Shown piece after piece: positions 55,445 to 63,089 of a stretch of 64,000 nt of DNA. A program made the translations under genes and the position numbers. The stretch comes from Emticicia sp. BO119 (GTDB taxonomy: Bacteria; Bacteroidota; Bacteroidia; Cytophagales; Spirosomataceae): assembly GCF_013912375.1 (NCBI RefSeq), contig NZ_JACETV010000003.1:519209-583208 (forward strand), in the 5' to 3' direction. The notes beneath the pieces are model-generated. The model did no database searches and was not told the origin of the DNA. It was given only the letters and a program-made list of their open reading frames with translations. Position 1 is the stretch's first letter; every line of letters starts with the position of its first letter.

Positions 55445-56887
55445 ATGTTTGGAGATATAAATATCATTAATCCTGAAGCTTTCACAGCTTTATTAAAGGC
55501 ATTAGAAGAAGGCAAAGACCATTTTGTTTCTTTAGGAAGCGAAGATTTTGAAAAACCCTTTTCTAGTATAGAACCTATTGAAGGATATGAAAAAGAAGTA
55601 AATCTTTTGACAGGTAAAACATTCCCATATTGCTGTGCATATCATGAAAATATGTTTGAAGATACACAGAGATGGTTTAAAGAATTTCCAAATTGCTGTG
55701 ATCTCCATAGAAAACTTATTTATACAAATTGGTTTAATAAAGAAAAGTATCAAGAAGTTGTTTTTAAAATTTTGAATCAATGTGCTTACACTGAATATTT
55801 AATTTCGAAACGAATAACAAATTCAGATTGGTTTGAAGATATAACAGACTACCTTGAAACAAACATTTTAAGTTTTGGTCAACTACCAAAAGGATTCGGG
55901 ACAGTAGGTTTAGAGAGATATACCTTATATACTAAACATTATATTCAAACAAGTAAGCTAGCAGGTTTTTCTAACGAGAAAAAACAAAAACTAATAGATT
56001 ATATTGAAGCCTATGAAAAAATAGAAGATAACTATATTGATTTAAATATTCTTTGCTCCGTGTATAATGAATGGTTTAAAATATTCCCCTTTGAACTAAC
56101 AAGTTATTTTGGACATCTAAAAGAGTTTTATGCCAATCATTTACTAGTTCTCAAAGGAAATACTAAAATTAACAGATATAACGGATTAGAAAAAACCGAA
56201 TTACATACAAAAAGTAGTTTAATTACTTTTTTAGTTGATTTAACTGACAAAATTCTTACAGAAATCAATGGTGCAGTTCTTTATGAGAAGGGCCTCATTA
56301 CAGATATTCAAAAAACAAAATTAGATCTAATTGTTAATGAAAGAAAACTAAAAGCTAAACAAGGCTATAAAAGTGATAATTTACATGAAAATAAGGAGTA
56401 TATTTTAATGCTACAGGACTGGTTTAAAGACGAAAAAAGATTTATTGATGAGCTCATTCCTATTCTTATAACCAAAAAATCTTCTTCGACTTGCTCTACA
56501 AAAAATTATAATAATAACTCAAAGGTAGTACCTGCAACTAATAATCCAGAAGAGGAATCTTTAATAAATAAACCAAATTTTTGTAGCTTTTTCAATACAA
56601 TTTCTTCGTACAATTTTATAATGAATTTACTTGTATCCGAAGGATATTTACAAGAGAATACTTATATATGGAAAGACTGTACAAAAGGAAACAAGGGTTT
56701 ATTAGTAGCAATTATAAAATATTTACATAATCAAAAATTCTATAGGGATAATAAAAAACCTTCAAATGAAGAAATCAAGACTATTTGTCGAATTACCTTT
56801 GGACAAGAGATTAGTATAGACACTATAAAAAAAAGTCAGATAAATCAATTTAACCTAGAGTTTATCCCACCCTATTCAGCAATATAG
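55445..56887 (+). CDS. Element protein with duplicated CCxxH motif, unknown function
   Basis: A 480-residue protein starting 11 bp after the integrase stop. Residues 55-95 carry two copies of one motif: FPYCCAYHENMF and FPNCCDLHRKLI (CysCys 63-64/His67 and CysCys 84-85/His88), which could bind zinc. The middle is long alpha-helical and rich in Lys, Tyr and Phe. The C-terminal 110 residues (YNFIMNLLVSEGYLQENTYI, then W and GNKGLLVAIIKYLHNQKFY) loosely recall the end of RteC-type proteins. No catalytic motif was recognised. A terminator follows, so it is the last gene of the xis-int unit. Confidence 0.65.
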   Translation: MFGDINIINPEAFTALLKALEEGKDHFVSLGSEDFEKPFSSIEPIEGYEKEVNLLTGKTFPYCCAYHENMFEDTQRWFKEFPNCCDLHRKLIYTNWFNKEKYQEVVFKILNQCAYTEYLISKRITNSDWFEDITDYLETNILSFGQLPKGFGTVGLERYTLYTKHYIQTSKLAGFSNEKKQKLIDYIEAYEKIEDNYIDLNILCSVYNEWFKIFPFELTSYFGHLKEFYANHLLVLKGNTKINRYNGLEKTELHTKSSLITFLVDLTDKILTEINGAVLYEKGLITDIQKTKLDLIVNERKLKAKQGYKSDNLHENKEYILMLQDWFKDEKRFIDELIPILITKKSSSTCSTKNYNNNSKVVPATNNPEEESLINKPNFCSFFNTISSYNFIMNLLVSEGYLQENTYIWKDCTKGNKGLLVAIIKYLHNQKFYRDNKKPSNEEIKTICRITFGQEISIDTIKKSQINQFNLEFIPPYSAI

Positions 56888-56916
56888 CAAAAGTTCCTTC
56901 GCACTGTAATACTCCA

Positions 56917-56950
56917 AATACCTAAAATGCACTAGAGTATTTTAGGTATT
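56917..56950 (+). terminator. Terminator after the CCxxH gene
   Basis: Perfect 12-bp arms (AATACCTAAAAT at 56917-56928 and its complement at 56939-56950) are followed by a T-rich stretch. It closes the excisionase-integrase-CCxxH unit. Confidence 0.75.
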
Positions 56951-57014
56951 GCTAATTTTGTTTTTCTATTTTTTTTTATATTTTATTTGAGGCTCAATTA
57001 AATAAAAGAGCCAA

Positions 57015-57368
57015 ATGGATTATTTATTATCCCCAATTAGACTTAATGAGTTAGAAATTCTCATTCAAAATTCGTTAGAAAAAGCACTAAAAAATCAATC
57101 TAATATTTCTTCTATAATAGAAGATAAATGGCTTGATCTTAACGGCTTATGTGCGTATCTGCCAGATAAACCTGTTAAACCTACAGTTTACACCTGGGTT
57201 CATAATTCTATTATTCCATATCACAAAAAAGGAAAGAAATTATTCTTTTTAAAATCTGAAATTGACCAATGGCTAAAAGAAGGCAGAAAAAAAACCAAAT
57301 TTGATATTAAAGAAGAAGCAGATTTACATTTATCAAAATTAAGAAAAAAAGGAGGTAGACAATGTTGA
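57015..57368 (+). CDS. Helix-turn-helix (excisionase-like) protein
   Basis: A 117-residue DNA-binding protein. The HTH_17-type domain lies at about 37-90: DKWLDLNGLCAYLPDKPVKP, TVYTWVHNSIIPYHKKGKKL and FFLKSEIDQWLKEGRKK. This type is common in Bacteroidota transposons and integrative elements, next to replication or mobilisation genes. It overlaps the next gene by 7 bp (57362-57368), so the two are translationally coupled. It probably controls the replication-type genes that follow. Confidence 0.85.
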   Translation: MDYLLSPIRLNELEILIQNSLEKALKNQSNISSIIEDKWLDLNGLCAYLPDKPVKPTVYTWVHNSIIPYHKKGKKLFFLKSEIDQWLKEGRKKTKFDIKEEADLHLSKLRKKGGRQC

Positions 57369-57682
57369 AAACATCAACTACCTCCATTATTTCTTTCTAT
57401 AAAACTCAAAACAAAGATAATCAAAAAACTTGTATTAAGCTCCTTTATAACCTTTTTCTAAATCATACTCATGTTATTTTAACATATAGCCTCAAAAAAC
57501 AACTGCTATTTGCAAGAACTGATGGTTTATATTATAAAAAGATAAAAATGTTACAAGTGTATAAAGCACACCCAGTTTATACAAGTAAAGAGAAAGATTC
57601 AAAATTTATAAAGCTTTTTCGCAATTCTCTTTTTATATCTCAACAATCATTAATTCATTTAGCTTATGAGTATCAATCCTGA
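57362..57682 (+). CDS. Small hypothetical element protein
   Basis: A 106-residue basic protein without recognised family, signal peptide or membrane helix. It overlaps the preceding HTH gene by 7 bp and the following RepA-like gene by 17 bp, an arrangement that supports a real, coupled gene despite its lack of motifs. Notable are its many Lys, Tyr and Leu residues (LLYNLFLNHTHVILTYSLKK, LFRNSLFISQQSLIHLAYEY). Confidence 0.55.
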   Translation: MLKTSTTSIISFYKTQNKDNQKTCIKLLYNLFLNHTHVILTYSLKKQLLFARTDGLYYKKIKMLQVYKAHPVYTSKEKDSKFIKLFRNSLFISQQSLIHLAYEYQS

Positions 57683-58721
57683 ATTTAGTCTTGAAAAGTT
57701 CAGTTTAGGAATTGATGAAATCAAAACTGAAGCTGAAAGGTTAATACAAAAAAGTGATAATTTTCATGAAAATAAAGGTCTATTTATTGTTAAGACTGCT
57801 AATAAATGGTTACAACAAGCTAAAATTCGCCCTATTCCAAAAATGCTATTTAGCGAGCTATGGTATGAAGGTGAAGTTTGCATCTTATTTGCAGATACAA
57901 ATTTAGGCAAATCAATATTAGCAGTACAAATTGGTAATAGTATAAGTAGTGGCAAGCCAATTGGAGGTTTTAAACTGGAAGCTTCTAAACAACTAGTTTT
58001 GTACTTTGATTTTGAACTTTCTGATAAACAATTCGAAAACAGATATTCAAATGATTTTCAACATCATCATTGTTTCGATGACAATTTTATTCGTATTGAA
58101 ATAAATTCAGAAGCTAATATTCCAGACAAGCAAACTTTTGAAACATTTTTGAATGACTCTTTAGAACGTTCTATTGTAGAAACAGGAGCCAAAATCCTAA
58201 TAATTGATAATCTGACTTATTTAAAAAATGAAACAGAAAAAGCAAAAGATGCCTTGCCTTTAATGAAGCATTTGAAGGCGTTAAAAAGTAAATATAATCT
58301 ATCCATCCTAGCGTTAGCACATACTCCAAAAAGAGATTTATCAAAGCCCATTACAAGGAATGATTTACAAGGCAGCAAAATGCTAATTAACTTTTGTGAC
58401 AGTTGTTTTTCTATTGGTGAGAGCTATACTGATAAAAGTCTCAGATATGTTAAGCAAATAAAACAGCGTAATACAGAACAATTATACGATAGTGAAAATG
58501 TTTTTATTTGTCAAATTGATAAACCTTTTAATTTCTTACAGTTTGAATTTCTAAACTTTGGCACTGAAAAAGAACATTTAAAACAGCTTTCTGAAAAAGA
58601 AAAGGAAAATCAAAAAGATAAAATTAATGAACTTAAACTACAGGGAAAAAGCCTCAGAGAAATAGCAAAAGAATTAGGAATCACTCATATGAAAGTAAAG
58701 CGAGTACTAGATAAATCGTAA
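57666..58721 (+). CDS. RepA-like AAA ATPase (RecA-fold helicase)
   Basis: A 351-residue RecA-fold ATPase of the RepA/DnaB-like AAA_25 group, found in plasmids and integrative elements. Walker A is ADTNLGKS (76-83): the usual first Gly is Ala, the GKS is intact. LVLYFDFELSDKQFENRY carries the conserved acidic residue, AKILIIDNLTYL (175-186) is Walker B, and LSILALAHTPKR with RNDLQGSKML the sensor stretch. Residues 318-351 are an added helix-turn-helix (KSLREIAKELGITHMKVKRV). It probably unwinds the element's origin, which may be the palindrome just downstream, 5 bp after its stop codon. Confidence 0.85.
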   Translation: MSINPEFSLEKFSLGIDEIKTEAERLIQKSDNFHENKGLFIVKTANKWLQQAKIRPIPKMLFSELWYEGEVCILFADTNLGKSILAVQIGNSISSGKPIGGFKLEASKQLVLYFDFELSDKQFENRYSNDFQHHHCFDDNFIRIEINSEANIPDKQTFETFLNDSLERSIVETGAKILIIDNLTYLKNETEKAKDALPLMKHLKALKSKYNLSILALAHTPKRDLSKPITRNDLQGSKMLINFCDSCFSIGESYTDKSLRYVKQIKQRNTEQLYDSENVFICQIDKPFNFLQFEFLNFGTEKEHLKQLSEKEKENQKDKINELKLQGKSLREIAKELGITHMKVKRVLDKS

Positions 58722-58725
58722 CGTT

Positions 58726-58769
58726 TGTAACAAGTGTAACAGGGTGTTACATCTGTTACACTTGTTACA
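58726..58769. promoter_or_regulatory. Palindromic iteron-like site between RepA-like and primase genes
   Basis: Two perfect 16-bp arms (58726-58741 and 58754-58769) surround a 12-bp spacer. The heptamer TGTAACA occurs twice and its complement TGTTACA three times within 44 bp, so the site is a set of inverted GTAAC iterons. It lies between the ATPase and primase genes, ending 14 bp before the primase start. It may be the element's replication origin or the operator of the primase gene. Confidence 0.6.
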
Positions 58770-58783
58770 TTATAACATTCTAA

Positions 58784-59755
58784 ATGAGCAATTATAAATA
58801 TATTTTAGAGCCTTACAAAGGCATGAAAACACGTTATGCTTGTCCACTTTGTTTAAAGGAAAAAGTATTTGTTCGTTATATTAATAGTGAAACAAACGAG
58901 TATCTAGATACTAATGTAGGCAAATGCAACCGTGAGGTTAATTGTGGGTATCATTATTCACCAAAACAATATTTTCTTACTAATAATATTTCTTTTAATA
59001 AAACCTTTTTAACAAATCGTTCTAGTCAAAATTTTCTTCCATCTAAGAAAAATATTGACTATATCCATACTGACATATTTAAAAACAGTTTATGCGATTA
59101 TCAATCTAACAACTTTATTAAGTACCTTATTAGTTTATTTGGGATAGATATTACAAATAAGATTACTAGTAAATATTTTATAGGAACTAGTGAATTATGG
59201 CACGGTTCTACGATATTTTGGCAAATCGATTCTGAATATAAAATTAGAACAGGAAAAGTTATGCTCTATAACTGTCATACTGGCAAGAGGGAAAAAAAAC
59301 CTATAAATTATATTAGTTGGATACACAAAACTTTGCGACAGAGCAAGTTTGACTTAAAACAATGTCTATTTGGAGAACATTTGTTAAGGAGTGATACAGA
59401 TCAAATCAATAATCTACCTATTGCTCTAGTTGAAAGCGAAAAGACTGCTGTAATAGCTAGCGCGTACCTTCCTCAGTTTCTTTGGTTAGCGGTTGGTGGT
59501 CTAAACAACTTAACAGTTGAAAAATGTAGTATTTTAAAAGGTCGAAGTATTACATTATTCCCTGACTTAAATGCCTTTGAGCAATGGCAAAATCAAATAA
59601 AGAAACTTTCTCATTTTGCTTTCTTTCAAGTTTCAGATTTACTCGAACATAAAGCAACTGAGGATGAAAGACAAAATGGTTTAGATTTAGCAGATTATCT
59701 TATAAGATTTGACTTTAAAAAGTTTACTTTGAATGAATCGAAAAGTGCAATATAG
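58784..59755 (+). CDS. Zinc-binding Toprim-like primase (DUF6371-like)
   Basis: A 323-residue protein. Residues 19-56 carry a zinc-ribbon with CPLC (20 and 23), CNRE and NCGYH (48 and 54), as in primases. Residues about 208-270 form a Toprim-like fold: LPIALVESEKTAVIASAYLP gives the catalytic Glu, WLAVGGLNNL a turn, and ITLFPDLNAFEQW the Asp pair region. This architecture fits the DUF6371/CHC2-like primases that accompany RepA-type helicases on Bacteroidota elements. It should prime DNA synthesis of the element after the ATPase opens the DNA. Confidence 0.78.
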   Translation: MSNYKYILEPYKGMKTRYACPLCLKEKVFVRYINSETNEYLDTNVGKCNREVNCGYHYSPKQYFLTNNISFNKTFLTNRSSQNFLPSKKNIDYIHTDIFKNSLCDYQSNNFIKYLISLFGIDITNKITSKYFIGTSELWHGSTIFWQIDSEYKIRTGKVMLYNCHTGKREKKPINYISWIHKTLRQSKFDLKQCLFGEHLLRSDTDQINNLPIALVESEKTAVIASAYLPQFLWLAVGGLNNLTVEKCSILKGRSITLFPDLNAFEQWQNQIKKLSHFAFFQVSDLLEHKATEDERQNGLDLADYLIRFDFKKFTLNESKSAI

Positions 59756-60133
59756 CTTCATTTTCAGTTAAAAAGATGCGATAAAGTAATTTTCATAATT
59801 CAATATAATGATGAGCAATCAATGATTTTATCAACATAATAAGCTCACAAAATAGTCTTTTTATAAGATTTGCTTAAATTTGTGAGTATTTAATTAAATT
59901 TTTATTAGCCTATCGAATAGTAAAAAAGACATACTAGATATTAGCGTTTAGCTAACGACCCTGTCAATCGAAATCGCCAATTTCAAATAGTACAACAGGA
60001 GAGTAAAGCCGAAACGCCTGCGTTATAGTGGGCGTTCACTTTGCTTTGTTGTACTGGGCTTTGGCGAGCCTCGATTGACAAACATTGTGAAACGTTCCAC
60101 TTTTTTATTTATAACCTTTAAATATTCTATATT
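59756..60133. other. Intergenic region, 378 bp, with a long palindrome
   Basis: No gene was seen. The first 200 bp are very AT-rich. Positions 59962-60080 hold a 119-bp imperfect palindrome, more GC-rich than its flanks, described separately. It ends before the start of the 60134 gene. Confidence 0.6.
59962..60080. repeat. 119-bp imperfect palindrome
   Basis: Five paired blocks in order: TGTCAATCGA/TCGATTGACA (59962-59971, 60071-60080), TCGCCAA/TTGGCGA (59974-59980, 60061-60067), AGTACAACA/TGTTGTACT (59989-59997, 60047-60055), AAAGC/GCTTT (60005-60009, 60043-60047) and AACGCC/GGCGTT (60013-60018, 60031-60036), with asymmetric bulges and a 12-nt loop. The base composition differs from the AT-rich flanks. 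It could be a mobile palindromic repeat, a folded single-stranded recombination site or a structured RNA. Confidence 0.7.
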
Positions 60134-60781
60134 ATGTCAGACTTACAATTAATTTTCCTTTTAGTATTGATTGGATTGGTAGCTTATCCAATTATTAACC
60201 ACCTTTTGAAAAAACAGACAAAAAAAGATGAAGAAAAAGCACAAAATCTAATTTCTAATTTTGAAGAAGAAATTAAAGATAAACTAAAATCTATAGATTT
60301 TACGATTAACCGTTCTTTTCTTCAACCACCAATGACAGAACAAGAACAGCAGCTAAATACCCAATTCTTTAGCTTTCAGCAAAAACCTTTTGCTCTTTTA
60401 TTAGATGAAGAGAAAAGACAAATTGCATTAATAGAACAAGATAAGCTCTTTATTTTTAGTATATCACAGCTTAGAAGTGTTGTAATTGAAAGAAAAACTC
60501 AAATTAATACAACAACAGAAACCAAGAAAAAAGGTGTTGTTAGCAGGGCAGTTATTGGTGGAGCAATTGCCGGAGAAGTTGGAGCAATAATAGGCGCTTC
60601 AACTGCAAATGAAGTTAGTAATAGCCAATCTAAAGAGGAACATCTTTATAATATATTGATTGTACAAACTAAAGACTTTAACAACCCTATTTTTAGATTT
60701 AATTATGGTTATAAGTATTACCAAGAAGTAGAAAAATGGTGCAACATTCTAAACATATTGATAGAAGAGAATAAAAATTAA
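60134..60781 (+). CDS. Membrane-anchored hypothetical protein with glycine-zipper segment
   Basis: A 215-residue protein. Residues 5-23 are a membrane helix (LIFLLVLIGLVAYPIINHLL), followed by a charged helix rich in Lys and Glu. Residues 70-125 look like a small beta domain (FALLLDEEKRQIALIEQDKL). Then comes a glycine-rich segment, VISRAVIGGAIAGEVGAIIG in essence (about 144-168), resembling a glycine zipper that might insert in membranes. The end is YNILIVQTKDFNNPIFRFNYGYKYY. No family was recognised. It is a single gene with its own terminator, in cargo position on the element. Confidence 0.6.
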   Translation: MSDLQLIFLLVLIGLVAYPIINHLLKKQTKKDEEKAQNLISNFEEEIKDKLKSIDFTINRSFLQPPMTEQEQQLNTQFFSFQQKPFALLLDEEKRQIALIEQDKLFIFSISQLRSVVIERKTQINTTTETKKKGVVSRAVIGGAIAGEVGAIIGASTANEVSNSQSKEEHLYNILIVQTKDFNNPIFRFNYGYKYYQEVEKWCNILNILIEENKN

Positions 60782-60859
60782 AAAGAAAATCTAATCTCCA
60801 AACTTCTAGTAATACCAGTGTTGCAATTACTAATAAATTTGCCATTTAAATTCATTATA

Positions 60860-60894
60860 TACTGACAATAAATTAAATTTATTGTCAGTATTTT
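60860..60894 (+). terminator. Palindromic terminator after the glycine-zipper gene
   Basis: Perfect 14-bp arms (60860-60873 and 60877-60890; TACTGACAATAAAT and its complement) close a 3-nt loop and are followed by TTTT. Confidence 0.75.
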
Positions 60895-60952
60895 CCGAAT
60901 TTCTCAAAGTTCTTTAATAATTTAGGTTCAATCCATTTAGTTAAATTTAGTT

Positions 60953-61546
60953 ATGTCAATACTACCATATTCCACAATATTATATGATGAGGTAAATACA
61001 ATTAGCATTTCCTCATTAATTAAAAGCGGTAACTTGCAACCCAATAAAAATACAAGTGGAACAATTTTCTGGAATAGATATGCCCAAAAAGCCAGCAGTG
61101 TTTCATTTATACTAAATACTTATCTTAATAATCCTTACCTCGAATTAAATTACCTAAATAATGGAAAGCCGATACATTACCGAGTTAAGCTAATTTTTCT
61201 AAAGTCTAATATTGGTAGAGGAATTGTATGGTATTTCATTTGTCCAAAAACAGGAAAAAGGTGTAGAAAATTATATGGAATTAATGCTTATTTTTTGCAT
61301 CGCTCAGCATTTGAAGGTTGTATGTATAAAAAGCAGGCTCAGAGTAAAAAGGATAGAGAATTTGACAAAATATTTGGAGATAGTTTTCAAGCTAACCAAC
61401 TACTTGACCAAATATATAAAAAGAATTTAAAAAAGACTTATAAAGGAAGACCTACAAAGAAATATTTAAAACTTCTTAATCAACTAGAATTTATAAATAA
61501 TTTTTCTGCAGATAAATATGAAAAGTTGCTCGGAATAAAAAGTTAA
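60953..61546 (+). CDS. Hypothetical element protein with CxxTGKxC motif
   Basis: A 197-residue basic protein of unknown function. Residues 40-80 have alternating strands (SVSFILNTYLNNPYLELNYL). The motif FICPKTGKRCRKLYG (about 100-114) resembles half of a zinc ribbon, and Cys at 124 may complete it. The last 60 residues are Lys-rich helices. Proteins with this FxCPxTGKRCRKLY motif occur in many Bacteroidota, often on mobile DNA, but no function is known to me. Confidence 0.6.
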   Translation: MSILPYSTILYDEVNTISISSLIKSGNLQPNKNTSGTIFWNRYAQKASSVSFILNTYLNNPYLELNYLNNGKPIHYRVKLIFLKSNIGRGIVWYFICPKTGKRCRKLYGINAYFLHRSAFEGCMYKKQAQSKKDREFDKIFGDSFQANQLLDQIYKKNLKKTYKGRPTKKYLKLLNQLEFINNFSADKYEKLLGIKS

Positions 61547-61695
61547 GGTCTAAGACAACTATATTACTACTAAAAATAAGTGATAAAACTTCACTTTTCA
61601 TATACCGTTTAATAACTTTTCTTGCTGTATCTATAATTTTAATTAATATTTGGGGCGTATTAATTATTAAAATCTATAAAACCTAACTCCCTACA

Positions 61696-62607
61696 ATGGA
61701 TTTCATAACTATTGATTTTGAAACAGCATCAGCAGATAGAAATAGTCCCTGTGAAATTGGTTTGACATTCGTTAAAAATAGACAAATAGTTGAAACAAAG
61801 TCATGGCTTATCAAACCACAATATAATAGATTTGACTATTTTAATATGCTCATTCATGGTATCAGACCAGAAGATGTAGCTGATAAATCTGAATTTCCTG
61901 AATTATGGCCTGAAATTCTTCCTCTAATCGAAAATCAATTTTTAATAGCCCATAATGCAAGTTTCGATATGAGTGTTTTAAGAAGAACACTTGAAACATA
62001 TCAAATCCCATTCCCATCATTAAACTACTCTTGCAGTTACATATTTTCAAAAAAGGTTTGGCAAGGCTTACCGGGTTATGATTTAAAAACGCTTTGCAGA
62101 ATTAACAATATAAATCTAAATCATCATAGAGCAGGTGCAGATAGTAGAGCAACTGCCGAATTAGCTTTAAAAGCATTTGATGTTGCAGAAGTTCTAACCG
62201 TGGATGATTTCCCCGAAAAATTAAAAACTACTATCGGACAACTGTATACTGGGGGTTACAGACCATCAGAGTCAAAACGAATATACAAACCCAAAGATGT
62301 TTCAAAAATTATTGGTGACCCTTCAAAGCATAAACCTAATAGTATTTTTTATGGCCGCAACGTAATATTTACAGGTGCTTTATCTTCAATGGTGCGCTCA
62401 GAAGCACAACAACTCATAGCTGATATTGGCGGTATCATCAGTAATAGCGTAACCAAAGATACAGATTTCTTAATTATAGGGCATCAGGATTATCGAGTGG
62501 TTGGCGAAGATGGAATGAGTAATAAACAAGAGAAAGCTGTTAACCTAATAGCAAATGGCGCAGAACTTGAAATTTTATCTGAAAATGATTTTTTAAGGAA
62601 TATCTGA
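61696..62607 (+). CDS. DEDDh 3'-5' exonuclease with C-terminal BRCT domain
   Basis: A 303-residue nuclease. Residues 1-165 are a DnaQ/pol III epsilon-like exonuclease: Exo I FITIDFETAS (Asp7, Glu9), Exo II AHNASFDMSVL (Asp91), Exo III HHRAGADSRATAEL (His144, Asp149), so all DEDDh residues are present. Residues 217-303 are a BRCT domain (NVIFTGALSSMVRSEAQQLI, IGGIISNSVTKDTDFLIIGH, and ISENDF-like end), like that of DNA ligase. BRCT domains bind DNA ends or nicks, so a repair or defence-type end-processing role is likely. Common in Bacteroidota genomes and on elements. Confidence 0.88.
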   Translation: MDFITIDFETASADRNSPCEIGLTFVKNRQIVETKSWLIKPQYNRFDYFNMLIHGIRPEDVADKSEFPELWPEILPLIENQFLIAHNASFDMSVLRRTLETYQIPFPSLNYSCSYIFSKKVWQGLPGYDLKTLCRINNINLNHHRAGADSRATAELALKAFDVAEVLTVDDFPEKLKTTIGQLYTGGYRPSESKRIYKPKDVSKIIGDPSKHKPNSIFYGRNVIFTGALSSMVRSEAQQLIADIGGIISNSVTKDTDFLIIGHQDYRVVGEDGMSNKQEKAVNLIANGAELEILSENDFLRNI

Positions 62608-62769
62608 AACAAATAAAACTAAACTTAAATAGTTCAAAAGAATCTAAATGGAATGTCTGATAATGTGTTTTTGCAAGTTCACTAAAAAGTATAGATGAGA
62701 AAATAAAATACAGTATTTTACCAATAATAAGCAATTTAATAACTGACCACTTAGAACTTGAAAAAACCT

Positions 62770-62904
62770 ATGGTCGGCTGCGAACAATTTTCAGCAGGCA
62801 CAACCGCCTACGACTTCTCCGACATGGGCGCCTACTGCGACAACTGCCAATACGAAATCAGAATCTCCGAACGAGAGGACGAGGATTATTATGAGGAAGA
62901 TTGA
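62770..62904 (+). pseudogene. Short CxxC peptide gene or gene remnant
   Basis: An open frame of 44 codons from ATG 62770 (MVGCEQFSAGTTAYDFSDMG, then AYCDNCQYEIR and an acidic end EDEDYYEED). Its codons are GC-rich (GGC, GCC, TAC, GAC), unlike the genes on either side, which suggests another origin. The CxxC and acidic tail resemble the C-terminus of a small zinc-ribbon protein. A stop codon lies in frame six codons upstream of the ATG. It is either a tiny gene closed by the inverted repeat that follows or the 3' end of a lost gene. Confidence 0.45.
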
Positions 62905-62919
62905 ATTGAATTAAGTAAT

Positions 62920-62967
62920 GGGCTTGTGGTGGTGGCCATTTGGGTAGATAGCAGCCACTACAAGCCT
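62920..62967 (+). terminator. GC-rich inverted repeat after the CxxC frame
   Basis: GGGCTTGTGGTGGTGGC (62920-62936) and GCAGCCACTACAAGCCT (62951-62967) pair over most of 17 bp. It follows the CxxC frame by 15 bp, the normal place of a terminator, although no T run follows. Confidence 0.45.
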
Positions 62968-63089
62968 ATTAAGAGTATATTTAAAATTTATAAATGTAAC
63001 TGGGAATCCAGTCTGTAAAATGATGTTCAAGCAGTCAGAAACTAAATTCGGTAAAAATAAACTTTAACTATGCTCTTAAAAAAATAAAA

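Larger units (their letters stand above)
62608..63089. other. 482-bp region with a gene remnant, no full gene
   Basis: The first 150 bp and the last 100 bp are AT-rich and non-coding. In between are a 44-codon GC-richer remnant (62770-62904) and an inverted repeat (62920-62967), both described separately. The composition shift suggests that this piece belongs to other DNA than the element on its left. Confidence 0.55.

Noticed and set aside
59941..60100. An integron attC site around the 119-bp palindrome.
   Set aside because: AGCTAAC on the left resembles one attC box, but the right side has no matching GTTRRRY box and there is no integron integrase. The stem alone does not justify the call.
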